From Alistipes sp. (GTDB lineage Bacteria; Bacteroidota; Bacteroidia; Bacteroidales; Rikenellaceae), in contig JAFVVS010000126.1 of NCBI GenBank assembly GCA_017502025.1, positions 1-37,197 on the forward strand: a DNA stretch of 37,197 nucleotides, in the 5' to 3' direction. The notes under the pieces were generated by a model. That model did not search any database, was not told where the DNA came from, and saw only the letters and a list, made by a program, of their open reading frames with translations. Both the position numbers and the translations under genes were made by a program. Positions 9,287 to 16,352 of this stretch are shown here, in pieces; the first letter of the stretch is position 1, and every line of letters starts with the position of its first letter.

Positions 9287-10885
9287 CTAATTTAGATAAA
9301 ATCGTTTCTTTGCGCAGTAGGCGATAAAATAGAGCAAGCACAACATCGCAATATAGAGCGACAAGCGACCGATATAGTCGCCATACTTGGCATAGACGGT
9401 CTGTTTGTCGTTGAGACGGATATCCGCAGTCAGCACACCTCGGTTATCCCACTCCATACGCTCGATATCCTCGCCCTGCATAGTGATAAAGCCCGACACG
9501 CCCGTGTTGGCACTACGAGCCACATCTCGGCGCAACTCGATAGCACGCAGACGGCAGAACTTGAAGAGGTAGCGATGACCCAGAGTGTTGCCCCACCAGC
9601 CATCGTTCGACACCACGAACAGAGCCTCGGCGCCATTGCGCACAAACTCCGCCATATGGTTGCCATACAGACCTTCGTAGCAGATTGCCGGTGCAACCTT
9701 CTTGCCATTATGCTCGAACGGAACTATGCTCTTGCCAATGCCGAGTTGTCCGAAAGTGCCACCCAAATCTACGGCAAACTTATCGCCTGCCTTGCGCAAC
9801 CACGCAGGGATGGTCTCGACACCGACCACGAGTTTGCCCTTGTGATGCAGTTGCACCTTCGAGGTAGTATCAATTCCGAGCGAGGAGTTGAAGACATCCA
9901 TATAGTACATTCCTCGCTTGCGAGCCGTTTCGGAGCCCTTCACTTTGCCGTAAAGGCGCATTGTTTCGCCACCCGACACCACCATTGTCGATGGTTTCTC
10001 CTCGTGCAGATACTCCGAAATGCGATTTACGATTGGCGAGTACTCCATCTGGCGCTCGTTTATCATCTCCGCCAACGCAGTCTCGGGCATCAGCACAAAC
10101 TCCGCCGAGTCGGGAGCCTCGGCAAGCAACTCCATAAGGTTATCCTGCTGCTTCTCCGCCGTCATATCGAACTTCTCGTAACAAGGGATATTCGGCTGTG
10201 TAACCGATACGGTCATCTTATCGAGCGAACGATAGAGTTCGCCCTCGGCATCGTATTTATAGAAGAGCAAAATCGAGATTCCGAGCGGAACGGTCAATGC
10301 CAAAGTGGCAGTTATCCACGCCTTTTTGCGCATTGTCAGGCACGCCTCAAAGGCGAGAATGTTGGTAAGCAACACCCACAACGAGCCACCAAAAACTCCC
10401 GTATATTCGTACCACTGCACTGCCCACGGATCGTCGGCAAATCCATTGCCCAATACCAACCACGGGAACGACAACGCAGGGGCTTGGGTGTAGAGGTATT
10501 CACCTGCTATCCAAGCGGTTACAAACACCACATACGCCAACGCCTTGGGGGCGTGCTTCGACACTATGTGGTAGAACATAAATGCCAACAAACTCCACCA
10601 CGAGGAGCAGATTGTGGCGACAATAGGACCTGCGGGGGTCGCATTCCATACCCACCATATCGTAGCCGCATTCCACACCACAAAGGTGAGTGTAGCCCAA
10701 CCCAACATCGAGAGGGTTTCACGCCTGGATGCGCCATATTGCGCACTGATAAGCAGCAGCGGAAGCAGTCCAACAAAGAGAGTGATGCAACTTGCACCCT
10801 CCCACGGAATGGATAGAAGTATGGCTGAGGCGAGCGAAAGTACCGCCTTGGTCTTGAACGAAAATTGTCGTTTGAATTGTATCAT
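9287..10885 (-). CDS. lnt: Apolipoprotein N-acyltransferase
   Basis: 532 residues from the ATG at 10885. It adds the third acyl chain to lipoproteins at the outer face of the inner membrane. The N-terminal half is membrane-spanning (several hydrophobic segments rich in Trp), the rest a nitrilase-type domain. With this start the triad is Glu268 (LMPETALAE), Lys349 (HHKGKLVVGVE) and Cys402 (PAICYEGLYG). A longer open frame to 10951 exists, but it is encoded by an ACGGAAA heptad repeat and lacks a membrane-protein start, so I reject it. A -7 box lies only 5 bases before this ATG. The product would act on lipoproteins such as TamL and the DUF4465 lipoprotein of this window. Confidence 0.93.
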   Translation of the reverse strand: MIQFKRQFSFKTKAVLSLASAILLSIPWEGASCITLFVGLLPLLLISAQYGASRRETLSMLGWATLTFVVWNAATIWWVWNATPAGPIVATICSSWWSLLAFMFYHIVSKHAPKALAYVVFVTAWIAGEYLYTQAPALSFPWLVLGNGFADDPWAVQWYEYTGVFGGSLWVLLTNILAFEACLTMRKKAWITATLALTVPLGISILLFYKYDAEGELYRSLDKMTVSVTQPNIPCYEKFDMTAEKQQDNLMELLAEAPDSAEFVLMPETALAEMINERQMEYSPIVNRISEYLHEEKPSTMVVSGGETMRLYGKVKGSETARKRGMYYMDVFNSSLGIDTTSKVQLHHKGKLVVGVETIPAWLRKAGDKFAVDLGGTFGQLGIGKSIVPFEHNGKKVAPAICYEGLYGNHMAEFVRNGAEALFVVSNDGWWGNTLGHRYLFKFCRLRAIELRRDVARSANTGVSGFITMQGEDIERMEWDNRGVLTADIRLNDKQTVYAKYGDYIGRLSLYIAMLCLLYFIAYCAKKRFYLN

Positions 10886-10889
10886 AATG

Positions 10890-10897
10890 CAAATATA
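10890..10897 (-). promoter_or_regulatory. Probable -7 box for lnt-folC
   Basis: TATATTTG on the minus strand fits TAnnTTTG. It ends five bases before the lnt ATG, so the transcript would start at or next to the start codon. No -33 match is seen. Confidence 0.45.
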
Positions 10898-10905
10898 ACA
10901 ATAAA

Positions 10906-10933
10906 ACGGAAAACGGAGAGCGGAAAACGGAAA
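10906..10933. repeat. Heptad tandem repeat, word ACGGAAA
   Basis: Four 7-base units, ACGGAAA with variants ACGGAGA and GCGGAAA, between the divergent lnt and antiporter genes. The same word forms the array at 19952-20000. Confidence 0.85.
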
Positions 10934-10962
10934 ACTTTTATCCTCTTTCAAGATAATTTCAT

Positions 10963-10970
10963 TATCTTTG
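10963..10970 (+). promoter_or_regulatory. Probable -7 box for the antiporter gene
   Basis: TATCTTTG fits TAnnTTTG and ends 29 bases before the ATG at 11000. The -33 region has no clear TTTG. Confidence 0.45.
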
Positions 10971-10999
10971 CCGAACTTATTGCGAAATAGTTTAATGCT

Positions 11000-11944
11000 A
11001 TGGAATACTTATACCTCTTAATTTGCTTGGCTGTGATTGTTTTCAGCGCAGATGCTCTTGTGGCGGGTGCGGTAACCATCGCCAAGCGTTTCAAAATCTC
11101 GGACTTTGTTATCGGTGCCGTAATCGTGGGTGTGGGCACCTCGTTTCCCGAGCTTGTGGTAAGTTCAATCGGAGCAATCGAGGGCAACTCGGATATCGCA
11201 ATCGGCAATGTCGTAGGCTCGAACATCTTCAACATCTTGGGCATTCTCGGCTTGACCGCCCTGATTATGCCTGTGGCCGTATCGAAGGAGAATAAGCGTT
11301 TCGACCTCCCATTCTGCATCGGCTTGTCGTTGCTGACACTTCTGCTCGTATTCAACTTCTTCACAGGCGGCGAGGCGGGCATCAGCCGCATTGACGGTTT
11401 GGTGCTGTTGGCAATCTTCGGCTTCTTTATGTGGTCGTCGCTCCGTAGCAACAAGAAGAAGGAGGTTGTAGTCGAGATGGTTGTCACCAACAAGCAACTC
11501 TCGATAGGTGTCGGCAAGGTATTCTTGGGTTTGGGTGCATTGATTGTTGCAAGCCGCTTCTTCCTCGACAACGCCATCCTTATCGCCAAGGCGTGGGGCG
11601 TGAACGAGGCATTTATCGCTATCACTCTCGTAGCTTGCGGAACATCGTTGCCCGAGTTGGCAGCATCGCTCGTAGCGGCAGCCAAGAAGAACACGCAGTT
11701 GGCACTCGGCAATGTTATCGGCTCGAACATCTTCAACCTCTCGTTGATTCTCGGTACAGCGTCGCAGATTACACCGCTAACCTCGTCTGGCATCACTTTT
11801 ATCGACTATGCGGTGGTGATTTTCGCCGCCATTATACCGTTGGTGCTCGGCATCAAGGGCAAACTCAACCGCTGGGCAGGAGCATTTTTGTTCCTCTGCT
11901 TTGTGGCATACAACGCCTACCTTATCTACTCGCAGATAAATTAG
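11000..11944 (+). CDS. Calcium/sodium antiporter, CaCA family (YrbG-like)
   Basis: 314 residues, about ten hydrophobic segments, inner membrane. The two inverted halves each carry the CaCA alpha-repeat: GTSFPEL (47-53) with GNVVGSNIF (69-77), and GTSLPEL (214-220) with GNVIGSNIF (237-245). These hold the acidic and polar residues that bind the cation in this family. A short charged loop (SNKKKE) joins the halves. The length fits the bacterial YrbG-like branch; whether it moves Ca2+, Na+ or K+ cannot be told from sequence. The TAG stop codon is itself the first base triplet of a 9-base tandem repeat. Confidence 0.93.
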   Translation: MEYLYLLICLAVIVFSADALVAGAVTIAKRFKISDFVIGAVIVGVGTSFPELVVSSIGAIEGNSDIAIGNVVGSNIFNILGILGLTALIMPVAVSKENKRFDLPFCIGLSLLTLLLVFNFFTGGEAGISRIDGLVLLAIFGFFMWSSLRSNKKKEVVVEMVVTNKQLSIGVGKVFLGLGALIVASRFFLDNAILIAKAWGVNEAFIAITLVACGTSLPELAASLVAAAKKNTQLALGNVIGSNIFNLSLILGTASQITPLTSSGITFIDYAVVIFAAIIPLVLGIKGKLNRWAGAFLFLCFVAYNAYLIYSQIN

Positions 11945-11968
11945 GGGCGTTAGAGGCGTTAGAGAAAA
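11942..11968 (+). repeat. Nonad tandem repeat starting with the antiporter stop codon
   Basis: Units TAGGGGCGT (11942) and TAGAGGCGT (11951), then a decayed TAGAGAAAA (11960). The first TAG is the stop codon of the antiporter gene, so three in-frame TAG codons follow at nine-base spacing. Confidence 0.75.
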
Positions 11969-11996
11969 TTTTTAATTCATAATTTTTAATTTTTAA
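11969..11996. repeat. Heptad tandem repeat, word TTTTTAA
   Basis: Three TTTTTAA units and one TTCATAA variant in exact 7-base phase, following the nonad array and ending 14 bases before the DUF3127 ATG. It is the complement of the word used at the polA start. Confidence 0.8.
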
Positions 11997-12010
11997 TTTA
12001 GCTTTCAGCT

Positions 12011-12442
12011 ATGGAATTTGTATTTGAAGGAATTGTATTTGCAATTTTGCCCGAGCAGAGCGGAACATCGGCTCGTGGCGAGTGGCACAATCAGAATGTG
12101 GTATTCGAGATGAAGACCAATTCGCAGTACCCACGCAAGGTGAGCGTTAAGTTCTTCAACAAGCGTGACGAGGTGGCTCGTTTGGTTGTTGGAGCAAGCT
12201 ACAATGTAACTTTCGATGTTGAGTCGAGAGAGTATCAGGGTCGCTGGTATACCGATGTTGTTGGTCGCAAGATCGAGCCAAAGGAGGCTGCACAGGTGGC
12301 ACAGGCACAGTACAGCGAGCCACTTCCAACTGCTACCCCAACCCCTGCTCCAATGGCGGCTCCAATGGCGGCTCCAATGCCTACCGAGGAACCTTCGATG
12401 CCTGCACAGAGCGCAGCAGTAGTTGATGACCTCCCATTCTAA
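12011..12442 (+). CDS. DUF3127 protein, SSB-like
   Basis: 143 residues, no signal peptide. The segment QSGTSARGEWHNQNVVFEM and the later VESREYQGRWYTDVVGRKIE match DUF3127, a small Bacteroidota family that looks like an OB-fold protein. After residue 100 comes a low-complexity Pro/Ala/Met linker with a perfect 12-base duplication (APMA). The last residues, VVDDLPF, resemble the acidic tip of single-stranded DNA-binding protein (DDDIPF), which docks partners such as PriA. By analogy it may bind nucleic acid and recruit partners; this is inference. No promoter of its own is seen, so it may be read from the antiporter gene. Family assignment is good; function is unknown. Confidence 0.82.
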   Translation: MEFVFEGIVFAILPEQSGTSARGEWHNQNVVFEMKTNSQYPRKVSVKFFNKRDEVARLVVGASYNVTFDVESREYQGRWYTDVVGRKIEPKEAAQVAQAQYSEPLPTATPTPAPMAAPMAAPMPTEEPSMPAQSAAVVDDLPF

Positions 12443-12479
12443 AAGAGAATCAGCAATTAACCTATAACCAACAAAAGAG

Positions 12480-15338
12480 ATGAAAACATTAAGACGATTA
12501 TCAATCTTCTTGGTACTTCTGCTTTCGGTCGTAGCCGTATATGCAGAGGGTATCAGCAACGCCAAGGAGTTGGCAGCATTCGCAAAGGCCATCAACAAGG
12601 GCGAGGATATCTCGAAGTGGCGCAACGAGAAGGGTCACATCTACCTCGATAGCGATATCGATATGGCAAAGATGAAGAAGTGGACTCCAATCAAGGAGTT
12701 CAAGGGCACCTTCGACGGCAATGGTCACGCACTCCTCAACTGGAAGACCAAGCAGGGCTTGTTCGAGCTCGTGGCAGAGAACTCGGTAGTGCAAAACCTC
12801 CGCATCGACTCGTCGTGTTCGATGATAGTATCGACCAAGGTCGAGCAGGTGATTGCAGGTTTTATCGCAGCCGTAAATAAGGGTATCATCCAGAATTGCG
12901 AGAATGGCGGTAGCATCAAGTATAAGGGCATCTACACCGAGAAGCACATCTACATTGGTGGCTTGGTTGGTCAGAATGGTTACCTCATCACCGACTCTTG
13001 CAACAAAGGTGTCATCAACGCCGAGTCATATATCGCCTCGGCAAACAAGGCTTTGAGCGTTTGTATCGGTGGTATCGCAGGCTCTACCATTCCAAAGGGT
13101 AGCCGCATTATCACAATCAACCGCTGCGAGAACGAGGGCCCAATCGTATTTACAGGAGATGTTCCACGCCTCTATGTAGCGGGTATTGTCGGCTACTCGG
13201 GTCGTGCGGGTGTTCGATACTGCGTAAATAAGGGTAACATCTCGTCAAATGACGAGGTTGGCAACCCTGAGGTTAAAGCGAGCTACAACAACGTAGCCGG
13301 TGTAGTAGCGCAGACCAGCCAGCATGTTCAGTGTTGCGACAACTTCGGTAAGATTACTATGTCGGGTACCCACTCGTCGTATGCAGGTGGTATCTGCGCA
13401 ACCTTGAATCGAGCAAGCAACATCGTAGGTTGTTCGAACTACGGCGAGATCATCTCTACTGCATCTGTTGCTTCGAACTACGGAGGTATCCTCGGTGCTT
13501 CGGGCGATGGCGCACTCCTCTGCAACTGCTACAACTACGGCAAGATTGCCTTCAAAGGCACTATTTGCAAGAAGGATTCGCAGATGGGTGGTATTGCAGG
13601 TTATATATTCAGCAAGAAGAACACCAAGTATGGTTCTCGTATGCTCCGCTGCAACAACTTCGGCGAGATTTCAAGCAATATCGAGAGTAAGAAGCTCAAT
13701 GCGGGTGGTGTTGTAGGTCGTATTCGTGGCTCGGAGATTGCTCCTGTCCGCTTGACCGACTGCGCAAACCAGGGTACTCTCTCGACAGAGGGTTGCCGCA
13801 GTGGCGAGATCACCTCACGCCACAGCTACACAACAATCGAGGGTGAGTACTTCCACAACAATATGGCGAAGCCTGTCGATGCTCCTAAGGGCGACAAGAC
13901 GCTCTTTGGTTATGTAAAATCGACCACAGGAACACCTGTTGCAGGAGCAGTCGTTTCGGATGGCGAGTTCTGCGTGCAGACCAACGAGGAGGGTTACTAC
14001 GAGATTAAGTCGAACCTCTCGACTGCTCGTTTTGTGACCATCTCGACACCTGCCGACTACAAGTTCTCGTTCCGCAAGAGCGTTCCGCAGAACTTCCTTC
14101 GCATACCTCGTCACGCCAAGGCAGTAGAGGCAAACTTCGTGCTCGAAAAGCGTGAGAAGTCGACCGAGAAATATACGGTTGTAATGATTGGTGACCCACA
14201 GATTAAGGGTTACAAGGTGGATAGTGCTGCCTACAAGCTCCGCAACTCTGTTTATCCCGATATCGTTGCACTCAAAGAGAAGAAGGCTGAGAGCGAGGGC
14301 GAGTTCTTCGCTATCAACCTCGGCGACTTGGTATTCAACGATATGGCTAAGTTGTATGACTATGTAGATGTTATCTCGGATAGCAATGTGCCTATGTTCC
14401 ACGCTATCGGTAACCACGACCACGATCAGACAACATTCCGTGAGACAAAGCTCGGTTTGATGCACTTCGAGGAGTACCTCACACCATCGTACTACTCGTT
14501 CAATGTGGGCAAGATTCACTATGTTATCGTGAATGACATCTCGTTCTCTCGCAAGCTCCACAAGGAGAAGTATCGCCTTGGTTTGGAGTATTGGCACTAC
14601 AAGTGGTTGGAGCGTGATTTGAAGTTCGTTCCAAAGGACCACACCATCGTAATCTGCGGTCACGCTCAGCTCTTCCGCAACTTCAAGAAGGCTAATGCCG
14701 ACAGCAAGAAGAACCTTTCGTATGCACGCTACTCGAAGCTTCTCTCGCAGTATGCACGAGTATATTCGTGGTCGGGCCACTACCACTACAACTTCGGATA
14801 CGACTATTCGAACTCGACTACCGAGGCACACGAGCCGTTGAAGAATATCACCAGCATCTGCGTAGCTCGTGCTACCGGAGGCTTGCACTGCAACCGTGAC
14901 CTCTACAACGACGGAACACCTAACGGCTATATGGTTATGGAGGTCGATGGCGATAATGTAGAGTGGTACTACAAGGCGATTGGTCACGAGCGTGACTACC
15001 AGATGCATGTCTATGCTCCTCACCGCACAGGTGGAGAGTTGGTAAAGGTGAATATCTGGAACTGGTCGAAGAACTATTGGAGCACTCCTGAGTGGTGGGA
15101 GAATGGCGTTAAGGTTGGCAATATGACCCACAAGTTCGAGAAGGATATCTCATATTTGGAGGATCACAAGGAGAAGGGTCCACATCCGTACAGCCCTAAG
15201 AATAGCAAGTACGACACTGCGAAGCCTTACACCGCACACGGTATGTTCCACATCAAGCCAAGTGAGGGCGTTCGCTCGGGTGAGGTGCGTGTAACCGACA
15301 ACTTCGGCAAGACCTACATCCAGAAGGTTGAGTGGTAG
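12480..15338 (+). CDS. Secreted calcineurin-like phosphoesterase with nine N-terminal repeats
   Basis: 952 residues. A signal peptide (1-22, ending VYA) is followed by nine repeats of the form C-x-N-x-G-x-[IL], with cysteines at 140, 174, 216, 248, 286, 318, 350, 391 and 428. They alternate with GG[IV][AV]G turns, which suggests a parallel beta-helix of the GLUG type. Residues 473-555 form a small carboxypeptidase-regulatory/transthyretin-like domain (GYVKSTTGTPVAGAVV). Residues 565-800 are the metallophosphoesterase, with metal ligands in GDPQ (572), GDLV (616), GNHDHD (645-646), GHAQ (728) and GHYH (767, 769). A C-terminal beta domain completes the protein. The catalytic part resembles the secreted phosphoesterases with MetallophosN/C domains common in Bacteroidota. 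Substrate unknown. Codon use is that of a well-expressed gene. It sits 37 bases after DUF3127. Confidence 0.9.
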   Translation: MKTLRRLSIFLVLLLSVVAVYAEGISNAKELAAFAKAINKGEDISKWRNEKGHIYLDSDIDMAKMKKWTPIKEFKGTFDGNGHALLNWKTKQGLFELVAENSVVQNLRIDSSCSMIVSTKVEQVIAGFIAAVNKGIIQNCENGGSIKYKGIYTEKHIYIGGLVGQNGYLITDSCNKGVINAESYIASANKALSVCIGGIAGSTIPKGSRIITINRCENEGPIVFTGDVPRLYVAGIVGYSGRAGVRYCVNKGNISSNDEVGNPEVKASYNNVAGVVAQTSQHVQCCDNFGKITMSGTHSSYAGGICATLNRASNIVGCSNYGEIISTASVASNYGGILGASGDGALLCNCYNYGKIAFKGTICKKDSQMGGIAGYIFSKKNTKYGSRMLRCNNFGEISSNIESKKLNAGGVVGRIRGSEIAPVRLTDCANQGTLSTEGCRSGEITSRHSYTTIEGEYFHNNMAKPVDAPKGDKTLFGYVKSTTGTPVAGAVVSDGEFCVQTNEEGYYEIKSNLSTARFVTISTPADYKFSFRKSVPQNFLRIPRHAKAVEANFVLEKREKSTEKYTVVMIGDPQIKGYKVDSAAYKLRNSVYPDIVALKEKKAESEGEFFAINLGDLVFNDMAKLYDYVDVISDSNVPMFHAIGNHDHDQTTFRETKLGLMHFEEYLTPSYYSFNVGKIHYVIVNDISFSRKLHKEKYRLGLEYWHYKWLERDLKFVPKDHTIVICGHAQLFRNFKKANADSKKNLSYARYSKLLSQYARVYSWSGHYHYNFGYDYSNSTTEAHEPLKNITSICVARATGGLHCNRDLYNDGTPNGYMVMEVDGDNVEWYYKAIGHERDYQMHVYAPHRTGGELVKVNIWNWSKNYWSTPEWWENGVKVGNMTHKFEKDISYLEDHKEKGPHPYSPKNSKYDTAKPYTAHGMFHIKPSEGVRSGEVRVTDNFGKTYIQKVEW

Positions 15339-15344
15339 GCTCGA

Positions 15345-15386
15345 AGTGGAGAGTTGAAAGTGGAGAGTTGAGAGATTCAATTCTCC
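15345..15386. repeat. Heptad tandem repeat, words AGTGGAG / AGTTGAA
   Basis: Six 7-base units in phase, alternating AGTGGAG and AGTTGA(A/G), then AGATTCA and ATTCTCC. The second half forms the stem of the terminator at 15357-15396. Confidence 0.7.
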
Positions 15387-15396
15387 ACTTTTTTTT
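15357..15396 (+). terminator. Terminator of the phosphoesterase gene
   Basis: AAAGTGGAGAGTTGA (15357-15371) pairs with TCAATTCTCCACTTT (15377-15391) with one G-U pair, loop GAGAT, followed by an unbroken T-run to 15396. The next gene's -7 box starts two bases later. Confidence 0.88.
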
Positions 15397-15397
15397 G

Positions 15398-15405
15398 TAT
15401 ATTTG
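15398..15405 (+). promoter_or_regulatory. Probable -7 box for the DUF3575 gene
   Basis: TATATTTG fits TAnnTTTG and lies 21 bases before the ATG at 15427. It directly follows the T-run of the upstream terminator. Confidence 0.55.
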
Positions 15406-15426
15406 CACACAAAACCAACTGAACCG

Positions 15427-16113
15427 ATGAAGAAAACGATTTTTATTACCCTTTTTGCTGCGTTGGCGGCGGTTATGCCAAATGTAGCCAAGGGACAAAT
15501 ATACGCCAAGCTGAATGCATTGTACGCCGTTGTGGGTGTTATCAACCCTCAGCTCGAATTTGTGGTAGGTCCCCACTCGTCGGTGTCGATTGACCCGATG
15601 TTCTCGCCCCACAAGACTATCCGCTGGGGCGACCGCACCGATATTCACGCCCGCTGCGGAATATTCCAAACCGAGTATCGCTTCTATATAAATAGAGAGG
15701 TGCGAGGCTTCTATGTGAGTGCCAATGCCGGAATGCACGCTTTCGACCTCACTCGCCCATTCTTCTTCCACGGCGACAAGATAATCAGCTTCGAGCCGGG
15801 CTTTGGCCGAGGTTGGGGTATGATGGTAGGCTTGGGTATCGGCTACTCGCACACCTTCAAGGAGCGATGGGTGGTGGATGCCTTCTTCGCCTTCAACCGT
15901 ATGTGGAGTCGCTACAACGACTACCTCGCAAATGGCGAGATAAACCTCTTCCCTGCACATCAGCACGAGACAAAGTACCCCGACCCTTATAACGGCTCGG
16001 CAGAGTGGTTGCCATCGAAGATTGGAGTCTCGATAGGCTACAAGATTTTCGACCCATCGCTGAAACGCAAAACCGCCAAGCAACGACGCATCGAAAAGAT
16101 GTTGTCCGAGTAA
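15427..16113 (+). CDS. DUF3575 outer-membrane-type protein
   Basis: 228 residues from the ATG at 15427, which gives a clean signal peptide (MKKTIFITLFAALAAVMPNVAKG). The mature part is built of short amphipathic beta strands with many aromatic residues (RWGDRTDIHARCGIFQTEYRFYINREVRGFYVSANAGMHAF has been recognised only in pieces: EYRFYINR, GFYVSANAG, GYSHTFKERW). This pattern fits DUF3575, small beta-barrel-like envelope proteins of Bacteroidota. The basic C-terminus (KRKTAKQRRIEKML) is unusual for a barrel and suggests that the end faces the periplasm. It has its own promoter and terminator. Function unknown. Confidence 0.72.
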   Translation: MKKTIFITLFAALAAVMPNVAKGQIYAKLNALYAVVGVINPQLEFVVGPHSSVSIDPMFSPHKTIRWGDRTDIHARCGIFQTEYRFYINREVRGFYVSANAGMHAFDLTRPFFFHGDKIISFEPGFGRGWGMMVGLGIGYSHTFKERWVVDAFFAFNRMWSRYNDYLANGEINLFPAHQHETKYPDPYNGSAEWLPSKIGVSIGYKIFDPSLKRKTAKQRRIEKMLSE

Positions 16114-16116
16114 GAA

Positions 16117-16150
16117 AAAACTGCTGTCGTGTCGGACAGCAGTTTTCTTT
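16117..16150 (+). terminator. Terminator of the DUF3575 gene
   Basis: AAAACTGCTGTC (16117-16128) pairs perfectly with GACAGCAGTTTT (16135-16146), loop GTGTCG, then CTTTT. It begins 3 bases after the stop codon. Confidence 0.88.
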
Positions 16151-16151
16151 T

Positions 16152-16186
16152 GCTATTAGCTATTAGCCATTGGCCATTAGCTAAAA
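16152..16186. repeat. Heptad tandem repeat, word GC(T/C)ATTA
   Basis: Five 7-base units in phase: GCTATTA twice, GCCATTG, GCCATTA, then GCTAAAA. Related words occur at 27202, 31383, 31470, 34900 and 37131. Confidence 0.8.
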
Positions 16187-16218
16187 AAAGTATGATGACC
16201 GAGAGTCATCATACTTTT
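16183..16218 (-). terminator. Terminator for glpD
   Basis: AAAAGTATGATGAC (16186-16199) pairs perfectly with GTCATCATACTTTT (16205-16218), loop CGAGA. On the minus strand the stem is followed by seven T, so it best serves glpD, whose stop is 134 bases upstream. The post-gene hairpin element lies in between. Confidence 0.8.
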
Positions 16219-16250
16219 CTATAAAATTAATAATAAGAGGGTATTTCAAG

Positions 16251-16330
16251 GCTTGCGAAGTTTTGCAAAGCGGAGCATACTTTGGCGTATGTGAGCATTT
16301 GCAAAACGAGCGTAACGCCGAAATTCGCCT
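16251..16330 (-). repeat. Post-gene hairpin element, copy 2, behind glpD
   Basis: Outer arms GTTTTGCAAA (16260-16269) and TTTGCAAAAC (16298-16307) are perfect complements. Between them is the conserved inner hairpin CATAC/GTATG. Beyond the arm lies GCGTAACGC, itself a small palindrome, and the shared 42-base stretch also found behind folC. The core edge is 53 bases from the glpD stop codon. Confidence 0.75.
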
Positions 16331-16352
16331 TTTTGCGCTCTACTGCGCTCTA

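Noticed and set aside
10886..10951. N-terminal extension of Lnt
   Set aside because: The extra codons come from the ACGGAAA heptad array and pass through the promoter box.
12480..15338. Reading the gene as a pure GLUG-type adhesin
   Set aside because: The metallophosphoesterase ligands in the second half are complete, so the repeats are only the N-terminal part of an enzyme.
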